Below, in pieces: positions 1 through 12,362 of a stretch of 64,000 bases of DNA. The DNA comes from Miscanthus floridulus. Its lineage: Eukaryota; Streptophyta; Magnoliopsida; Poales; Poaceae. The stretch covers positions 16,332,221-16,396,220 of the forward strand of contig NC_089593.1 in the NCBI RefSeq assembly GCF_019320115.1. The letters run 5' to 3'. The notes beneath the pieces are model-generated. The model saw nothing but the letters and a program-made list of their open reading frames with translations, made no database searches and was not told the DNA's origin. Positions within the stretch are counted from its first letter, which is position 1. Each line of letters opens with the position of its first letter. A program made the translations under genes and the position numbers.

Positions 1-3000
1 AACACTCGAGCTCGAGACAGCGTCCGCCGTGGAACGATGGATGGAGACGAGATGCGGTCACTCTCTGCCTGCTGGTGCTAGGCGCTAGCTTCCGGCCGGA
101 AGTTCCGGTACGGTGCAGCGTACAGCACGTACTCTCCTGTGCTGTCCACCACTGCGCGTCTCCACACCCCCATCCCGCTCTCGGGCTCTGTACCAGCAGG
201 TGATTGGGACGGCGGTGTCATCGTCTTTTCCGTGCAGCCCCGCCGAGTCGCCGTCGCCGACTAGCAGAGCCAGCCAGCCGCCAGCGCGGCGCCGCGGTGT
301 CCGGTTCTCCCCGTACCGTAGGTCCCTGCTGCCACACGCCGCACGCAGTGGCTGCTGCTGTGCCCAGCGGCAAGATTCCCGCACGTTTCGCGCGACCAGG
401 TCACCAGCAGGGACCACCAGACCAGGGGAGGGCCACGGCCGCCGCTCATCTGTACCACGACCGACCACTGGTCCCTGTCCACATGTCCTGATGCCGGCGG
501 CTAAGCCAAACGGGCGTCTCACCTTTTTTTTTCTTCTTCTTTTTGAGCAAACTACTACTGATGATAACATTGCTTAATCCAGGAAATTGTTAAGCACGTT
601 TGATTTTTGTTGGTGTCGCCTGCAGGTTCATGGGAACTTTTTTTTATTTTATTTATATGCACTGACTTCTGCGGCCATTGTTTTATTTTTTTCAGAAAAA
701 ATAGGAGGGTTGTGTCCCCTGGGATTTATTAAAACACAAAAGTGTACAAAGCTATAGGTCAAGAAACAAAAAACAAAAAGAAGAAAACCATCAAAATTAC
801 ACAAAGGCTTCTAACCATGAACCAAGAGGTATAACGGTATTCCTCCTTTGCTTTGAGTATAACCCGAGCAAATTCTTTCTTGAATATTGATTTGTATCGA
901 TGTCCAGGCAAGTGAGGTCGTCGTTGCACTCAGTTCAAAGGTCAAACAACGGACGAGTGTACGGTATATGAATCTGATCTTCAATCGTTTCTTAACTTAT
1001 TATGATCAGTGTTTTAAATCGCGGGCTAAGGCTTTTAACAGTCTATCTCCGGAAACAACAAATAACCGGCTATAGCGGGTTATATCGACATCTAAATTAT
1101 ACATCAGGGAACATAGCTAAATCTGTCTCAAACAACTATAGCCGGAGATTTAAAAAGTTGCTAATGATGGAGTTGCTTGTTCACTGCAAGCGCTAGCCAC
1201 TAAGGTTTGATCTATGCTATGGACACACACAGTCGTCTCAACCTCGTGTGTGTGTGCCATTATCATTCCTGAGCTAGCCATGGGTACAATAATATCTGCG
1301 CTCCAACCCTCGTTAATAGGCTGGTCCTAAGTTGAAAATTAGGTTAGCAACCGAGCTCAGTCATTGTTATGATCGAGTACGATATACTCTCCCGACCTGT
1401 AATGTAGTGCATACATACATTCAAAACTTAATTACACTCTCGCTCGAGCCACATGATCTTGTTCATTGGCTTGCGTATACTCCGTAAGGCCAGTCTTAGT
1501 GGGGGGTTTTATGGGAGTTTCATTGACATTAAATAAGCTAACATGACATAGATAGATATATAAATAGAGATGATAAAAAAAATTCTCGCAAACGCATCTT
1601 ATGACACACATTTCATTAAGTAGAAGAGGAGTTTCACTAGTTACAACACTCCCAAGTAATCCATAGATTACCATGGTAGGAGGGAATGCAAACGCTTAGG
1701 AATGCAAACTCTTAATTTACATGAATGTTTTGCGACAAATTAGGCATAACTAAAGACAACAACAAGTAGGAGGCCGACGAGACTAGTAAGCCTCCTCGAA
1801 CACAAATTCGACCCCTCTCAGGTCGAACATTAGAATCGCCCGAAATAAGGACTTTTTTGTAGCGTCAAGCGGCTCCTGGAACGCTTGTTGGAAGGCTGAC
1901 ATTGCCTAGGTTGCCGAGGCTATGGGTGCGAAGCAGTGGGTTCCCACTTGGACGAGAGTACTTTCTACGCTTGAAGGGTGGTGTTAGTGGCCCGCAAGCC
2001 ACACTTTGTTGCAAAGGCGACTGCTATGGCAGTCGACCGATGGAGGCCGAAGATGGAGAGCAACGGGGTCGACGCCGGGGCTGCGCCTTGAGAGTCGGAG
2101 TCTTGAGTAGGGCGGAGACTTGCCTTGAGAATCAGGGTCTTCAGTGGGGCGGAGACGCGCGTAACAAATTCCCTAGCGAGAGCCGAAGAAGAACCTGGGA
2201 GCGCGTTTTCAGGCGACGCCCTTGCGGCCTGGTCACCAGAGGCCAGGATTGGATGTGGCAAATGTGTGTCCATGTCCTAGCACACAATGCCGATCGGGGA
2301 CAACAAGGGTGCGCCCTCCTCAAGACCATCCACATGGGCTCGACTAGGGATTGCGGCCCATCCACGGAGCGAGGACACACCACAAGTTGTTGCACGTGTT
2401 TCACAGGATAAAACTTGTTTACACTGTTTTCAAGTGTTTGAGAACATTTAATTTCACATAAAGCACCACAGTATATACATATACATGGATGGATGGATCA
2501 AAATTCAAAAGTGGAGAAGTGTCATAATGGCAGCACCAAAAAGTAAAAGAGATGCCTTGTATCATGGTGGTCAAACCAATAGGTAAATCTCGCTCCCCCC
2601 ACCCCACTTGGAGAGAACTAACATATACTCCCCCACCACCCCACCAAGAGAAAAGACAAAGAGATGATTTGTATCATGCATGGTGGTCAGACCAATGCAA
2701 ACAGGTAAATCTCCCCCACTACACGCCACCAGGAGAAAACAACCTCACCTAGCTGCGTCGTCGAAGTCATTTTCTGGGCCCCGCACGCGCGCTGCCGCCG
2801 CCGATCCAAGATACGACGGGTCGCCGTCGTCAAGAATCAGCACGGCGGCCGCCGACCGATCCGGGCGAGAGACGTGCCGTGCAGAATGGGTGTCCCGCCG
2901 CACGTTCGGTGCGTGCGTGCGTGTTGGGCGCAAAGGCATCTGATCTGTGCAGTACGTGCCTGCATGCATCACTTGCCCATGCGTGCGTGCTCATCTAGAA

Positions 3001-4060
3001 TCTCCTACAACTAAAAAGAATAAGAGTAGATAATTTTTTTTGTGCGACTTTTTTTTTGTCGCTCTTTCCTTCCGTCCGTGCGATACTACGGCTCCAACCT
3101 CGTCACCCCGCGCGTGTTCAAAAGGAAACCTCGCGCCGGATGAACCAAAAGAAAACCTCCGCCTGCAGTCTCTGGATTCCACGCCTCCTTGCTCCATCCA
3201 TGTTATCTTAGCCACGTCACGGAAAAGATCTATAAAGTAGAGTTTGTGAGCCTACGACGCCACGCTCTCCGTGGTGTTAATTTCACACACTTTATTTTTT
3301 GAATTAAATGTCATTTTTATAGTATTATTATCTTATCGCGTGATTCGTGTATTTTAAGTATAAAATATTAGCTATTCCGTACTGCCCAGCAGGAAGAAGA
3401 GAAAGAAAATCGTTTCGTCCGTGCGTGCGTGTGCGGTGCGGCGCCGCAGAGCATGCAGGAGGCGGCGGCCGCGCGTGTGCGTTTGTGGTCGTGCGCGTTT
3501 AGTTTTTCTCTCCCATCCGCGTGGCGGCATGCAAGGCGTGCATGTTCGTCGTCCCTTGCTTGTCCGCCACCACGTACGCACGACGTTAATCAACTCTGTT
3601 GTTTGGTGGTCGACATGCATTGCAGATTACTATTTACTGTTGATGTTGTACGTACTAATCTCGTGGAATTGATGCTCATCATTGCATTGCTTGGGCCGGT
3701 ACTCCTAATCTCGTGCAAATGGTGCTTATGTCACATGCTCATATGCCATATGTCATGGCTTTTGCCTTTTGGAGAGAGCTGCACCACCATTCGCATGCAT
3801 TCCGCAAAACAAAAAAGTTGGAGCTACAGCCCGCGGCCGCATGGGGGCGCCGGGGCGTGCTGCTTGATGTAAGGGCTGCACGTATTTATAACCTGACCAT
3901 CATCATATATGTATCTTTTGACCTTATTACCTAATAGGAGTAATAACTACTAATTTCACCATGTAGGAATGCAAAACTTGTCCTACGTGTTTTGTTTTGG
4001 CAAAGCAAATGATATACACTTTCCTGCATAGTGTCTTGCTACGTCGTTCCAACTTTCCAT
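1..4060. other. Left flank, no recognisable gene
   Basis: I see no gene here. Roughly 1-520, 1900-2400, 2740-2960, 3060-3230 and 3400-3560 are GC-rich and contain overlapping open frames on both strands. Their translations are rich in Arg, Pro and Ser and match no domain I know, which is what GC-rich non-coding grass DNA gives. The remainder is AT-rich with poly-T and poly-A runs. The stretch near 1490-1680 starts like a MITE end (GGCCAGTCTTAGTGGGG), but I cannot find its partner end. Some of the GC-rich blocks could be promoter or UTR sequence of a gene to the left. Confidence 0.5.
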
Positions 4061-4154
4061 GTACTCCCTCCATTTTGAATAATAAGCCGTTATGGCTTTT
4101 TTTTTAGATATATAGATTTTCTATGTATTTAGACATCATATGTGTATCTAGGTG

Positions 4155-5404
4155 TGTCGGTGCAGAAAGTAACCAACAAGTAAATATTTGTAGTTTTACC
4201 GTACATTGTGATCGAAGGTGGCCTAACACTCAATGACACAGGGTTTATACTGGTTCAGGCAACGTGCCCTACGTCCAGTTTGAGTCAGTCGGCGACTTTA
4301 TTCCTGAGCCCAGGTGCTTGAAGTTTGCAGTGGAGTTACAAATAAGAAGGAGAAAGATGGGGTGTACAAGAGGTCCGGTCGGAAGGGCCGAGAGCGACAG
4401 GAACTCCGCTATGAGCTATGTATTCAAGCGTGTGCTTGAGGTCCGAACCTGACGGTTCTGTGGTTGTGAGCTAGTGAACTTGATCGACCTAATGAATCTG
4501 GAATGCCTTGAATCGACCTGGATTGACTGAGTTTCTTGGGAGAGAGCGCATCCCCTTTTATAAATGAAGGGAATGGCCTTACAAGTGAGAGGGAGAGAGT
4601 ACGAATGCTTCTAAGCCTTGCTGCCCACGTCGGCGGGTACAGGATGATGGTAGACGCCCACAACACTGTTGGATGTCAGTTGCGCGTGAGAGGCCGCGTC
4701 GTCTGGTTTGGGTATGGCAGATGTCGGTACCTGTATATACTGTTGGTGCCCAGAGGCATGTGAGGAGTTTCACCATGTTTACTCGCTATGCTAAATTACA
4801 GTGCCCACAACACTGTTGATGCCCAGGGGCATGTGGAGGGCCTTACCGTATGGGAGTTAATGACGCCCACAATATTATAGGGAAAAAGTCGGCGCCTACA
4901 ACACTGTTTGTGTCAGGACAGTTGCAGAGCACTGTTTCTGCTTGTGTACAGGGTACAGTCCCTGGTATCATGGTTTGACTTGTGCGCCTTGACTTCTTTC
5001 TCCGTTTGTTCCCTCGTCCCTTCCGAGCGGGCGTCCCTGATCGGTTGGTCCCAGCCGGTTCTGACTGCGTCAGTCGAAGAAGAGCAATGAGCAAGGTTTT
5101 TGCATACCCTGGTCGGAGATGTGGGGTCGGAGTCAGAAGTAGTGTTTTGGTCAGGCCTTCTGGTCGGAGAGGCCGTCCGGAGGCGACGGGAGTCAGAGCG
5201 AGTGCTCTGGTCGGAGAGGTGGGCCGGAGTTGGAAAATGGGCGCTGCTCCTCCTCAGCCAGACCTTCCAGTAGGTGATTGGATCACCCTTCTGGCCCGCT
5301 ATTTAGACTCTTTGGGCTAGCCCATGCGTTGTGCGCTGTCTGCTTGGGCCAAGCCTTTGCGGGAAAGCCGGTCTGCGAGGGACCCCGGGTTTATGAACCC
5401 GACA
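4155..5404. mobile_element. Solo LTR of a Gypsy-type retrotransposon
   Basis: The sequence starts TGTCGG and ends CCCGACA, the perfect short inverted termini of a plant LTR. It is flanked by near-identical 5-bp repeats, AGGTG at 4150-4154 and AAGTG at 5405-5409, the expected target duplication with one mismatch. No internal retroviral domain is present. A lone LTR of about 1.25 kb is the usual product of recombination between the two LTRs of a full element. Family assignment to Gypsy rests on the TGTCGG/CCGACA type of end and is an inference. Confidence 0.75.
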
Positions 5405-5450
5405 AAGTGCATATCAAAAACTAGGTATGTAGAAAAGCTAACACGACTTA

Positions 5451-5760
5451 AGGCTAGTTTGGTAGAGCTTGCTCCTAGATTCTTCGGAGCAGATATTTTA
5501 TGGATCCCTACCAAACATTTAAAATGCAAATGGATTCTGGTGGAAAGCTAACGAGAATCACTTCTTCATTTACATTGTGAGCTGGCGGCTAAAAAATCTT
5601 GTTCTCCATTGCTCCCCACAACTCCGCGTTCAATCATCACTGGAATCACTTTAGACTCAATTCTCACTTGCTTCCCACTGTGTGGCTCCTCCACCAAAAT
5701 CAATCCATCGGAGAATCAAGAAGTAAAGCTCAAGAATCAGCGGCTCTGCCAAACTGGCCC
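5451..5760. mobile_element. 310-bp MITE, TTA target site
   Basis: Terminal inverted repeats AGGCTAGTTTGGTAGAGC and GGGCCAGTTTGGCAGAGC (right end inverted) are flanked by TTA at 5448-5450 and TTA at 5761-5763. A TTA duplication with such ends is typical of Tourist-like (PIF/Harbinger) MITEs. It sits inside the Stowaway relic. Confidence 0.75.
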
Positions 5761-5869
5761 TTACAATTTGGAACGTAGGAAGTAGTATATAACTAGAACT
5801 ATTTATTCTTAATTCTAGACGTGAATTTATATGTACTATGTATATACACTCCTACATATTAGGGCATGT

Positions 5870-6050
5870 TTGGATTGACCAGGACTCATTGTTAGCCATG
5901 GCTAAAATATAACTAGCTATAAAATTAGTCAACTAGTTGTTAGCCCTTACCTATTTGGATCCTCTGCTAAAAAATAGCTCATAGACAAAATTACCCTCCC
6001 TCCTAACTTTTCTCTCACCCGACTAGAGAGAGAATAGAGGATAGAGATGA

Positions 6051-6149
<99 letters not shown>

Positions 6150-6300
6150 AACACTTTTAGCCTTTGTTAGCTAGGTTTAAAGGACTAATGAACTAACAAC
6201 TAGTTGAGACTTTGAATTAACTTTAGCTCACTCATTAGTCCTTATGTTTGGATCCTTAACGACAAGTTTACCAACTACGTACAGTTGTTGGCCCATGGGA
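5870..6300. mobile_element. Probable MITE with internal TA microsatellite
   Basis: Starts with GGGCATGTTTGGATTG after TTA. Near 5920-5965 and again, inverted, near 6180-6255 it carries related blocks (CAACTAGTTGTTAG and TTTGGATCC), so the halves can fold back. The centre is a pure TA run. The exact right end is uncertain. Confidence 0.5.
6053..6145. repeat. (TA)46 microsatellite
   Basis: An uninterrupted TA dinucleotide run of about 46 units, inside the surrounding MITE-like sequence. Length may be affected by assembly. Confidence 0.95.
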
Positions 6301-6489
6301 TTCAAACAGAATGTTCATTTTTACTTTGCTTAGGCCCTACTTAACGTATTCCTCATTGGACGAAGAATGCTCAATATCTCACGCGCGCTAATGTGCATGC
6401 CATGGATCGGATACTCTAGCTCGATTATACTGTACTCCTATCTATTATTATTCTAGTATGCACACGACCAATCACTGTTCATACCCGGC

Positions 6490-6950
6490 CAGCGAGGCGT
6501 TTGGGTGAAGTTTGAGATTTTGGCTACTGTAGCACTTTCGTTTTTATTTGGCAATTAGTATTCAATCATGGACTAATTAGGCTCAAAACGTTCGTCTCGC
6601 GATTTTCAACCAAACTGTGCAATTAGTTTTTTTTGTCTACATTTAATGCTCCATGCACGTATCGCATGGAGTACTAAATATAGACGAAAAAAACTAATTG
6701 CACAGTTCTCGGCGAAATCACGAGACGAATCTTTTAAGTCTAATTAGTCTATGAAAAGCCTTAAGTGCTACAGTAACCCACATGTGCTAATGCCCGATTA
6801 ATTAGTATCATTAGATTCGTCTCGCAGTTTCCTGATGGGTTCTGTAATTTATTTTTTTATTAGTATCTAAAAACCCCTCCTGACATCCTTCCGACATATC
6901 CGATGTGACACCAAAAAATTTTCACCTCTCCAACTAAACACATCCTAAAC
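6490..6950. mobile_element. Grass MITE with fold-back centre
   Basis: Contains the blocks typical of an abundant grass MITE family (CTACTGTAGCACTTTCG, CTAATTGCACAGTT, GAGACGAATC), each present twice in opposite orientation. The centre, 6613-6707, is a near-perfect inverted repeat with arms of about 40 bases. The outer ends, GGCGTTTGGGTG and CCAACTAAACACATCC, are only loosely complementary, so the boundaries are approximate. Confidence 0.6.
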
Positions 6951-7159
6951 ATGGCCTGATTGGTAGCCCCCTAGAACAACGAAACGGCCTATCCGTCTGG
7001 CCCCGGGTCTGTCGGTCTGATGCATCGCTACTCCACACAGATAATATATTTATATATCATTGTTTATACTAGTCTGCTAGCTATCTCAATTACTGTACTC
7101 CTACCTAGTATCTGACCAATCACTGTTCAGAGTCGGCCCCCAACTTCAATTCCATCTGA

Positions 7160-7335
7160 TGAAGGGGGTGTATGTTTAGAGCTACTAAATGATTTAGTTA
7201 CTTTTAGTAACTCCAGAGTTACTGAAGAGAACTAAAGTCCTTTTAGTAGCTTTTAGTCATAGCGTTTGGTTAAAAAGTTATTAAAGTGACTAAAAGCTAC
7301 TAAATTTAATAGCTACTAGATAAACCAAATAAGCC
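7160..7335. mobile_element. Possible MITE relic
   Basis: Contains repeated motifs (TTTTAGTAGCTTTTAGT and its inverse GACTAAAAGCTACTAAA) that can fold back, and ends in ACCAAATAAGCCC as many grass MITEs do. Left end and target duplication are not clear. Confidence 0.35.
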
Positions 7336-7724
7336 CGAAGATCAGCACACATGCATGACCTGGAGCTGTGTGCCTGCTGACAGATACTATTCCATCGGTA
7401 AAAATGCAGAATACAACTCAAAACTGGACTCTGCATGCATGGTTGCTTGCAGGTTACAATGGCGGTCGGCTAAAATTTAGCTTGTGCTCCGCATGATCCT
7501 TTTAATTTGCTGATGATGACGAAAAAAGGTCAACGGCAGGCAACACGCGAGCCTGCTCAGATGGACAGCACCCAACTGAGAGCTGCTTTGCTTTCCAGCC
7601 AGGCTACTTGACTTTAGTGGATATGAGGTTGATGCGCCATGGTGGTAGCCCTAGTCAAAAAATAATTGACACATTCATTCAATTTGCATAGTTTTCAATG
7701 CACCGCACCTCGTCTTTACTGTTA

Positions 7725-8008
7725 GGCCTTGTTCAGTTCTCCAAACTCCCAACTTTGACACTATGCAAAAAGAAGATTTTCCATCACATCAAACTTGCGG
7801 TACATGTGTGGAGTACTAAATGTAGATGAAATCAAAAACTAATTGCACAGTTTGGTTGAACTTTGCGAGACGAATTTTTGGAGTCTAATTAATCAATATT
7901 TGGACAATAATTCACAAATAAAAACGAAATTGCTACAGTGGTTGCTACAGTGTTTAGCGTCGCATCGCGCTGTGCAGACGCCGAGTCGGCCGCGAACTAA
8001 ACGCGGCC
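7725..8008. mobile_element. 284-bp Tourist-like MITE
   Basis: Ends are GGCCTTGTTCAGTTC on the left and, inverted, GGCCGCGTTTAGTTC on the right. TTA at 7722-7724 and TTA at 8009-8011 form the target duplication. The interior carries CTAATTGCACAGTTTGG, GAGACGAATTTTTG and GCTACAGTG, the core of a family very common in Andropogoneae. Non-coding. Confidence 0.85.
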
Positions 8009-8437
8009 TTAATATATTCTAGAATCTATGGCGCCTTGGATGGTCAGATTACAATGACTCTATTTGGCAAACAAAGGACACTCCAAACCCGTGCCTGGTT
8101 TGATCCGGTGGGGATGGTCCACAGGCTGGCTGTTGGCGTTCGTAAGCACGTTGCTTGATTTGACTGGTTTGATTCGTGACTTGGCTTTTTTTGGCGCATG
8201 AAATTCGTCACCAGGTCTGCTCCAATTTTCAGCAGGATGTACCGGTCCCTGTTGCCTGCTTTACCTGCACTGTAGGGACGGCGACGGACGGCCAAATTAA
8301 CGCACGATACTCCTACCTTAATCTTGTCTTTGATACATTCACCAAGCCACGTTTAGTTTGTGTTGCCATTGCTCTCTTTTTTCTTGTGCGGCGCCGGCGC
8401 CCGGCATGGCATCACTCACTGACGCCCAAATAAAATA

Positions 8438-8688
8438 CTCCCCCTTACCAAAAAAAACACACACACTTGATGTTTTAGTTTTATCCTAAGTTTTTTTTAA
8501 AGCTTGACTAAATTTATAGAGAAGATATCAATACTTATGACACAAATATGTATGCGATGAAAATATATCCATGCATGGCAAATCCAATATTGGTTATTTG
8601 GTAATATAAAGCTAATGTTTATTTTGTATAAGCTTGGTCAAATAAATCATAGATAGTTTGACATTAAATCTTTTCAGGACAGAGGGAG
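8438..8688. mobile_element. Stowaway-like MITE
   Basis: Left end CTCCCCCTTACC preceded by TA at 8436-8437. Right end, inverted, CTCCCTCTGTCC followed by TA at 8689-8690. The interior is AT-rich with AAGCTTGACTAAATTTATAG and its inverse counterpart AAGCTTGGTCAAATAAATC. Non-coding. Confidence 0.75.
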
Positions 8689-9639
8689 TAGCATGTTGCC
8701 TTTTTTCCTATTTTGTTTTGGAATGGTTATATACATAATGCATAGTTCAACTTAATTTGCATGATAAAGGGAATGCCTTTCTTAATTAACCACATGCACT
8801 TGAAGACCAAATAGTTGCTGAAAAGATCTCTATAGCCACCAGGCATGGATCTCTAGAAGCTTATGATGACTTTTTTCTTCCGTGTAAAAATCGAGTTGAT
8901 TGCTTGGCCGGCACTGCAAGCATATGAAAAATGAAAATTGGATTGATTGAGAGTTGTTTGCTTGCTGTTTCGACCGAATTTCTTCCTCTGCATGCATATA
9001 TGCGGACGGTCTGTCTGCTTTATTTGTGCGCGCATATTTGGCTCGTGGAGAAGGAAGAAAATTAAGGAGGAATGGCAGAACGAAGGGAATGAACAAGAAA
9101 TTAATTGAGAAGTAGAAAATTGTGTACCTACGGTTTTCAATCCCCCACCAGGCCACCACCACGACGACTATCTGTCTCGGCGAGATCCGATCGAGCTTTC
9201 GTGGCAAATGGGGCACGCGCGCACTTTATTATTACCTCTAATTTGTCCGAGTCCCTTGCACGCACGCACGTACGGCCCAACTAACCAAGTCTCTAGGGAC
9301 GTGCTGGCGACTGGCCGTCGACGGCCGTTTCCGCGCGCCCCTAGACAGCCTTCCCCATGTTCGCTAATTTGTCCTGTCCTATATGCGCATCGCGCTATCG
9401 TCGTGGCCGTACGACTCGCTCGCAATCCGTCACGTCCGCCTCGATTCGACTCCCCCATCCCCGCACCCCGCATTCATCCGTTCGCCCAGCCCCGAAGGCG
9501 TACCCCCGTCCCGTCGTGCCCCTGACCGTCGGCCCCTAGCGTGCCACGCGCCACGTTCGCCGCCCATCGGCTCGCCGCGCCCCATTTCCCGGCCCCCGTG
9601 CCGTGCCACCATCACTCCCCCGTACCCCTGACTCTTCGA

Positions 9640-10050
9640 ACAGCATGAAACACGTGCAAAACATAAAACACTTGAATGCAACGTACGTCTGAAAATAGAT
9701 GAAACATCTGGAATATACAATTGCAATATATATGTAAAAACATATGCAATATTCAGACATAACACTTGTAACTTGCAACATGAAAACACTTGTTGTAACT
9801 GAAGACCGGAACAAATGAAACATTTCGAACATACTATTGCAACATATGCAACATCCAAATCAAAACACTTGCAACATATGTCTGGAACAGATGAACATTT
9901 TGAACAAACTCCTGCGACATGTCTCTGAAAAACTTGCAACATGTGCAACATCCACGATCCACTTTTGCAACATCCATATGAAACAAATGCAACGTATATC
10001 TGAAACGTCTGAAACACTTGAAACATATATTTGCAACATAGAGGGGGGAG
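9640..10050. repeat. GCAACATATG-rich degenerate repeat, copy 1
   Basis: A run of degenerate units of roughly 25-40 bases built from TTGCAACATATG, TCTGAAACA and TGAAACACTTG. A second copy in the same orientation lies at 47800-48150. Both are flanked on one side by GC-rich sequence. I believe this is the interior of a non-autonomous DNA transposon (Mutator-like or similar), but I cannot delimit its termini. Open frames across it are repeat artefacts rich in Cys and Phe. Confidence 0.6.
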
Positions 10051-10949
10051 CCTGTGCCGATCAATTCCGGCTGTCAGAGTGGGAGCTGGTGGCGAGTGGT
10101 GGCGCGCGAGTGCCACTAGCATTCAGCAACAGCGGTGCGCGCGAGCAACACTGCCACCTGCGCCACCAGCACCAGGCTTGGGTCGGCTGGGCGGCGCGCG
10201 TGACGGGGCGCGAGTGAGCAGTGATGGATGGGGCTGCACGGCAGCAGCGAGGGAAGTGCACGTCCGCGTCTAGGACGGACTGTCATGAGACGCTGCGACA
10301 GGGGAGGAGGAAGCGGAAGGAATAAGGATGGGTGTTTTTTTTAATAAACTCGTGAACAGAGTGAGCTATGGGGTAAAAACGCAAGCAACCAGGTCCGACG
10401 ATTTACCCGTGTCGGATGTAAGAGGCGTAGCGTAACGGAAGCCTCCATCTCATCTCTCGATGACTTTTTTTTTACGCGTACGTCGTTCGTCGGGCAACTA
10501 GTAGGCAGGCGCAGACGACGTGCGCGTCGTCGGGCTTTGGATCGGTGCCCTGCGGCCTGCGTCTGCGCGCGTGCCGCCGCCGCCGCCGAGCCCAAAATGC
10601 CGAAATGATCCACCGATCGAACGCGTCGTGCCGCGCCGTCTGAAATCGAAATAATCCCTTTCGACGACGGGACACGACCTTCCACGCAGAATCCAGGCAC
10701 GGGATCCCGCGGTGTTTGGTAGAAAGATAGCACAAAGCTAGGAGAGCTAACGCGCGCGGCCGGCCGGAGCCCGGAGATCGAGTGCTGGCTCTGGCTGCCT
10801 GGCCTGTTTGCCTGCCTGGGATGTGAATGCGTACACGTTCGCGGTCCATCCGCATGCATGCACAGATGCAGAGATGGATATGGATGATAGATTTACGAAA
10901 GGAGGCCGACAAGAACAAGACGAGGGAGGGCTGGTGCAGTGCTTAATTA
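10051..10949. other. GC-rich stretch, nothing recognised
   Basis: GC-rich and CGG/GCC-rich sequence with open frames on both strands and no domain I recognise. The portion to about 10330 may belong to the same element as the preceding GCAACATATG repeat. From 10380 to 10920 the composition suggests promoter or UTR of an unseen gene, or TE sequence. No splice-supported coding region found. Confidence 0.4.
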
Positions 10950-11292
10950 GGGGCTGTTCGGTTCCTACAGGAAAATTTTAGTCCCTGTCCCATCGGATGT
11001 TTGACACATGCATGGAGTATTAAATATAGATAAAAAAAAACTAATTGCATAGATTGTGACTAATTTACGAGACGAATTTTTTAAACCTAATTAGCCCATG
11101 ATTTGATAATGTGGCGCTACAGTAATATATGTGCTAATGATGGATTAATTAGGCTTAATAAATTTGTCTCGTAAATTAGTCTCCATCTGTGTAATTAGTT
11201 TTATAATTAACTCATATTTAGTTCTTCTAAATAGCATCCGAACGTCCGATGTAATATGGACTAAAACTTAATCCGTGGAACCAAATACTCCT
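10950..11292. mobile_element. 343-bp Tourist-like MITE
   Basis: Left end GGGGCTGTTCGGTTCC and inverted right end AGGAGTATTTGGTTCC are flanked by TTA at 10947-10949 and TTA at 11293-11295. The interior contains two opposed copies of the block around TAATTAGTTT and TTACGAGACGAAT, so the whole element can fold back. Confidence 0.8.
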
Positions 11293-12090
11293 TTAACCTG
11301 CTGGATGGGGAAGAAGGAACAGCATCTAGGCCGGCTTCTGTTCTGATATCGTAGTCATGTAATAGCTGGGCCGTTATGTTTGCTGCTTTTTCAGAACCTT
11401 TGTGTTTGTCAGGTTTCTGTTCTCCAGGGGTTGAAGCGTGCTGCTTTTGCTTTTGAGTTGGAACTGGTAACCCCCCAGTATGTACGAACGACCCTGCTGA
11501 AAAAAGAAGCTGAAATACTGTTTCGACTAATTTATCGTGAGAGAAAATACTGTTCCAACTAAAAAAACCAGCTGAAAAAGACGGATCGAAGCAAACGGGG
11601 ATATGGATGAATCCGTGTGCCTGTGTGTTGTGTCGTTGTCTCGGCCGCCAGCGTGCTAGCACACGTACAGTATCTGAATATAAGATCCTGCAGCCTGCAT
11701 GCATGCACGCGGCGATTACTGTCCGTATAGCTGCTGCGTGTTAGCACACGCAGTGAGTGTGAGTGGTTGTGTTTAGTTTCTTGATGTGACACTTGTCACA
11801 CGCTCACGTACGTGCTAATGATGACACTGTCACACCTAATATAGTTAGGGCGTCCCAGCGGCATGAGTAAATAAATCGTCAGCTGAGGTGGAGGCTTAAA
11901 ACAATAAACAAAAGGAAAAAACCGAGAGCGCAGGCACACCACGATCAGAGGTGTGAGAGGATGCTTCCTTAGGTAACGTGCGAGACTGGCGAGTGTCTCG
12001 GCGCTAGCGTTTTACTCTCTCCACTCACGGACCAATAGAAACTCGATCATCTCTCTGCTAGTGATTTCAGGACTGTTGGGGACGCCCTTA
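11293..12090. other. Intergenic, nothing recognised
   Basis: No gene or complete transposon seen. Short open frames on both strands lack recognisable domains and plausible splice partners. Confidence 0.4.
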
Positions 12091-12319
12091 GAGCAAGTAT
12101 AATAGTAGACTGTAAGCAGACTAAATGCTGAGGTGGAGGAGAGAGGAGAAGCGGGCTGTAAGCTTACAGTCGGTTTGGGCACAAGAACCAAGAAAGTCTG
12201 TGAGAGAGACAAGTGGGCCATGTATTAACTGTAAAGAGCTAACTATTATATGAGTGGGCTGAGAGAAGGCTACAAGAAACCTTACAGCCAGTAAGCCGAC
12301 TGTATTATTAGCCTTGCTC
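12091..12319. mobile_element. 229-bp MITE with TTA target site
   Basis: Ends GAGCAAGTATAATAGTA and, inverted, GAGCAAGGCTAATAATA are flanked by TTA at 12088-12090 and 12320-12322. The interior has paired blocks around CTGTAAGC and CTTACAG. Non-coding; similar short elements are common in grass promoters. Confidence 0.8.
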
Positions 12320-12362
12320 TTATATAGCACGAGTAGAATGTTAGTGCCAGCACATGCTGTTA

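Larger units (their letters stand above)
4064..5785. mobile_element. Stowaway-like MITE, interrupted twice
   Basis: The left end CTCCCTCCATTTTG follows a TA dinucleotide at 4062-4063. The right end, read inverted, starts CTACTTCCTACG and is followed by TA at 5786-5787. This is the terminal pattern of Stowaway (Tc1/mariner) MITEs. The element is not contiguous: a solo LTR occupies 4155-5404 and a 310-bp MITE occupies 5451-5760. Removing both leaves a single element of about 160 bp. The order of events is therefore readable: Stowaway first, then the two insertions. Confidence 0.7.

Noticed and set aside
85..577. Long overlapping open frames on both strands near the window start
   Set aside because: The sequence is GC-rich and stop-poor in all frames. 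The translations are Arg/Pro/Ser-rich with no domain, splice partner or plausible start context.
9430..10122. 230-residue open frame on the minus strand
   Set aside because: It spans the GCAACATATG repeat and a GC-rich flank. The Cys/Phe/Val-rich translation is just the repeat read in one frame.
10341..10918. Two overlapping minus-strand frames of 150-170 residues
   Set aside because: GC-rich compositional frames, no recognisable domain or exon structure.
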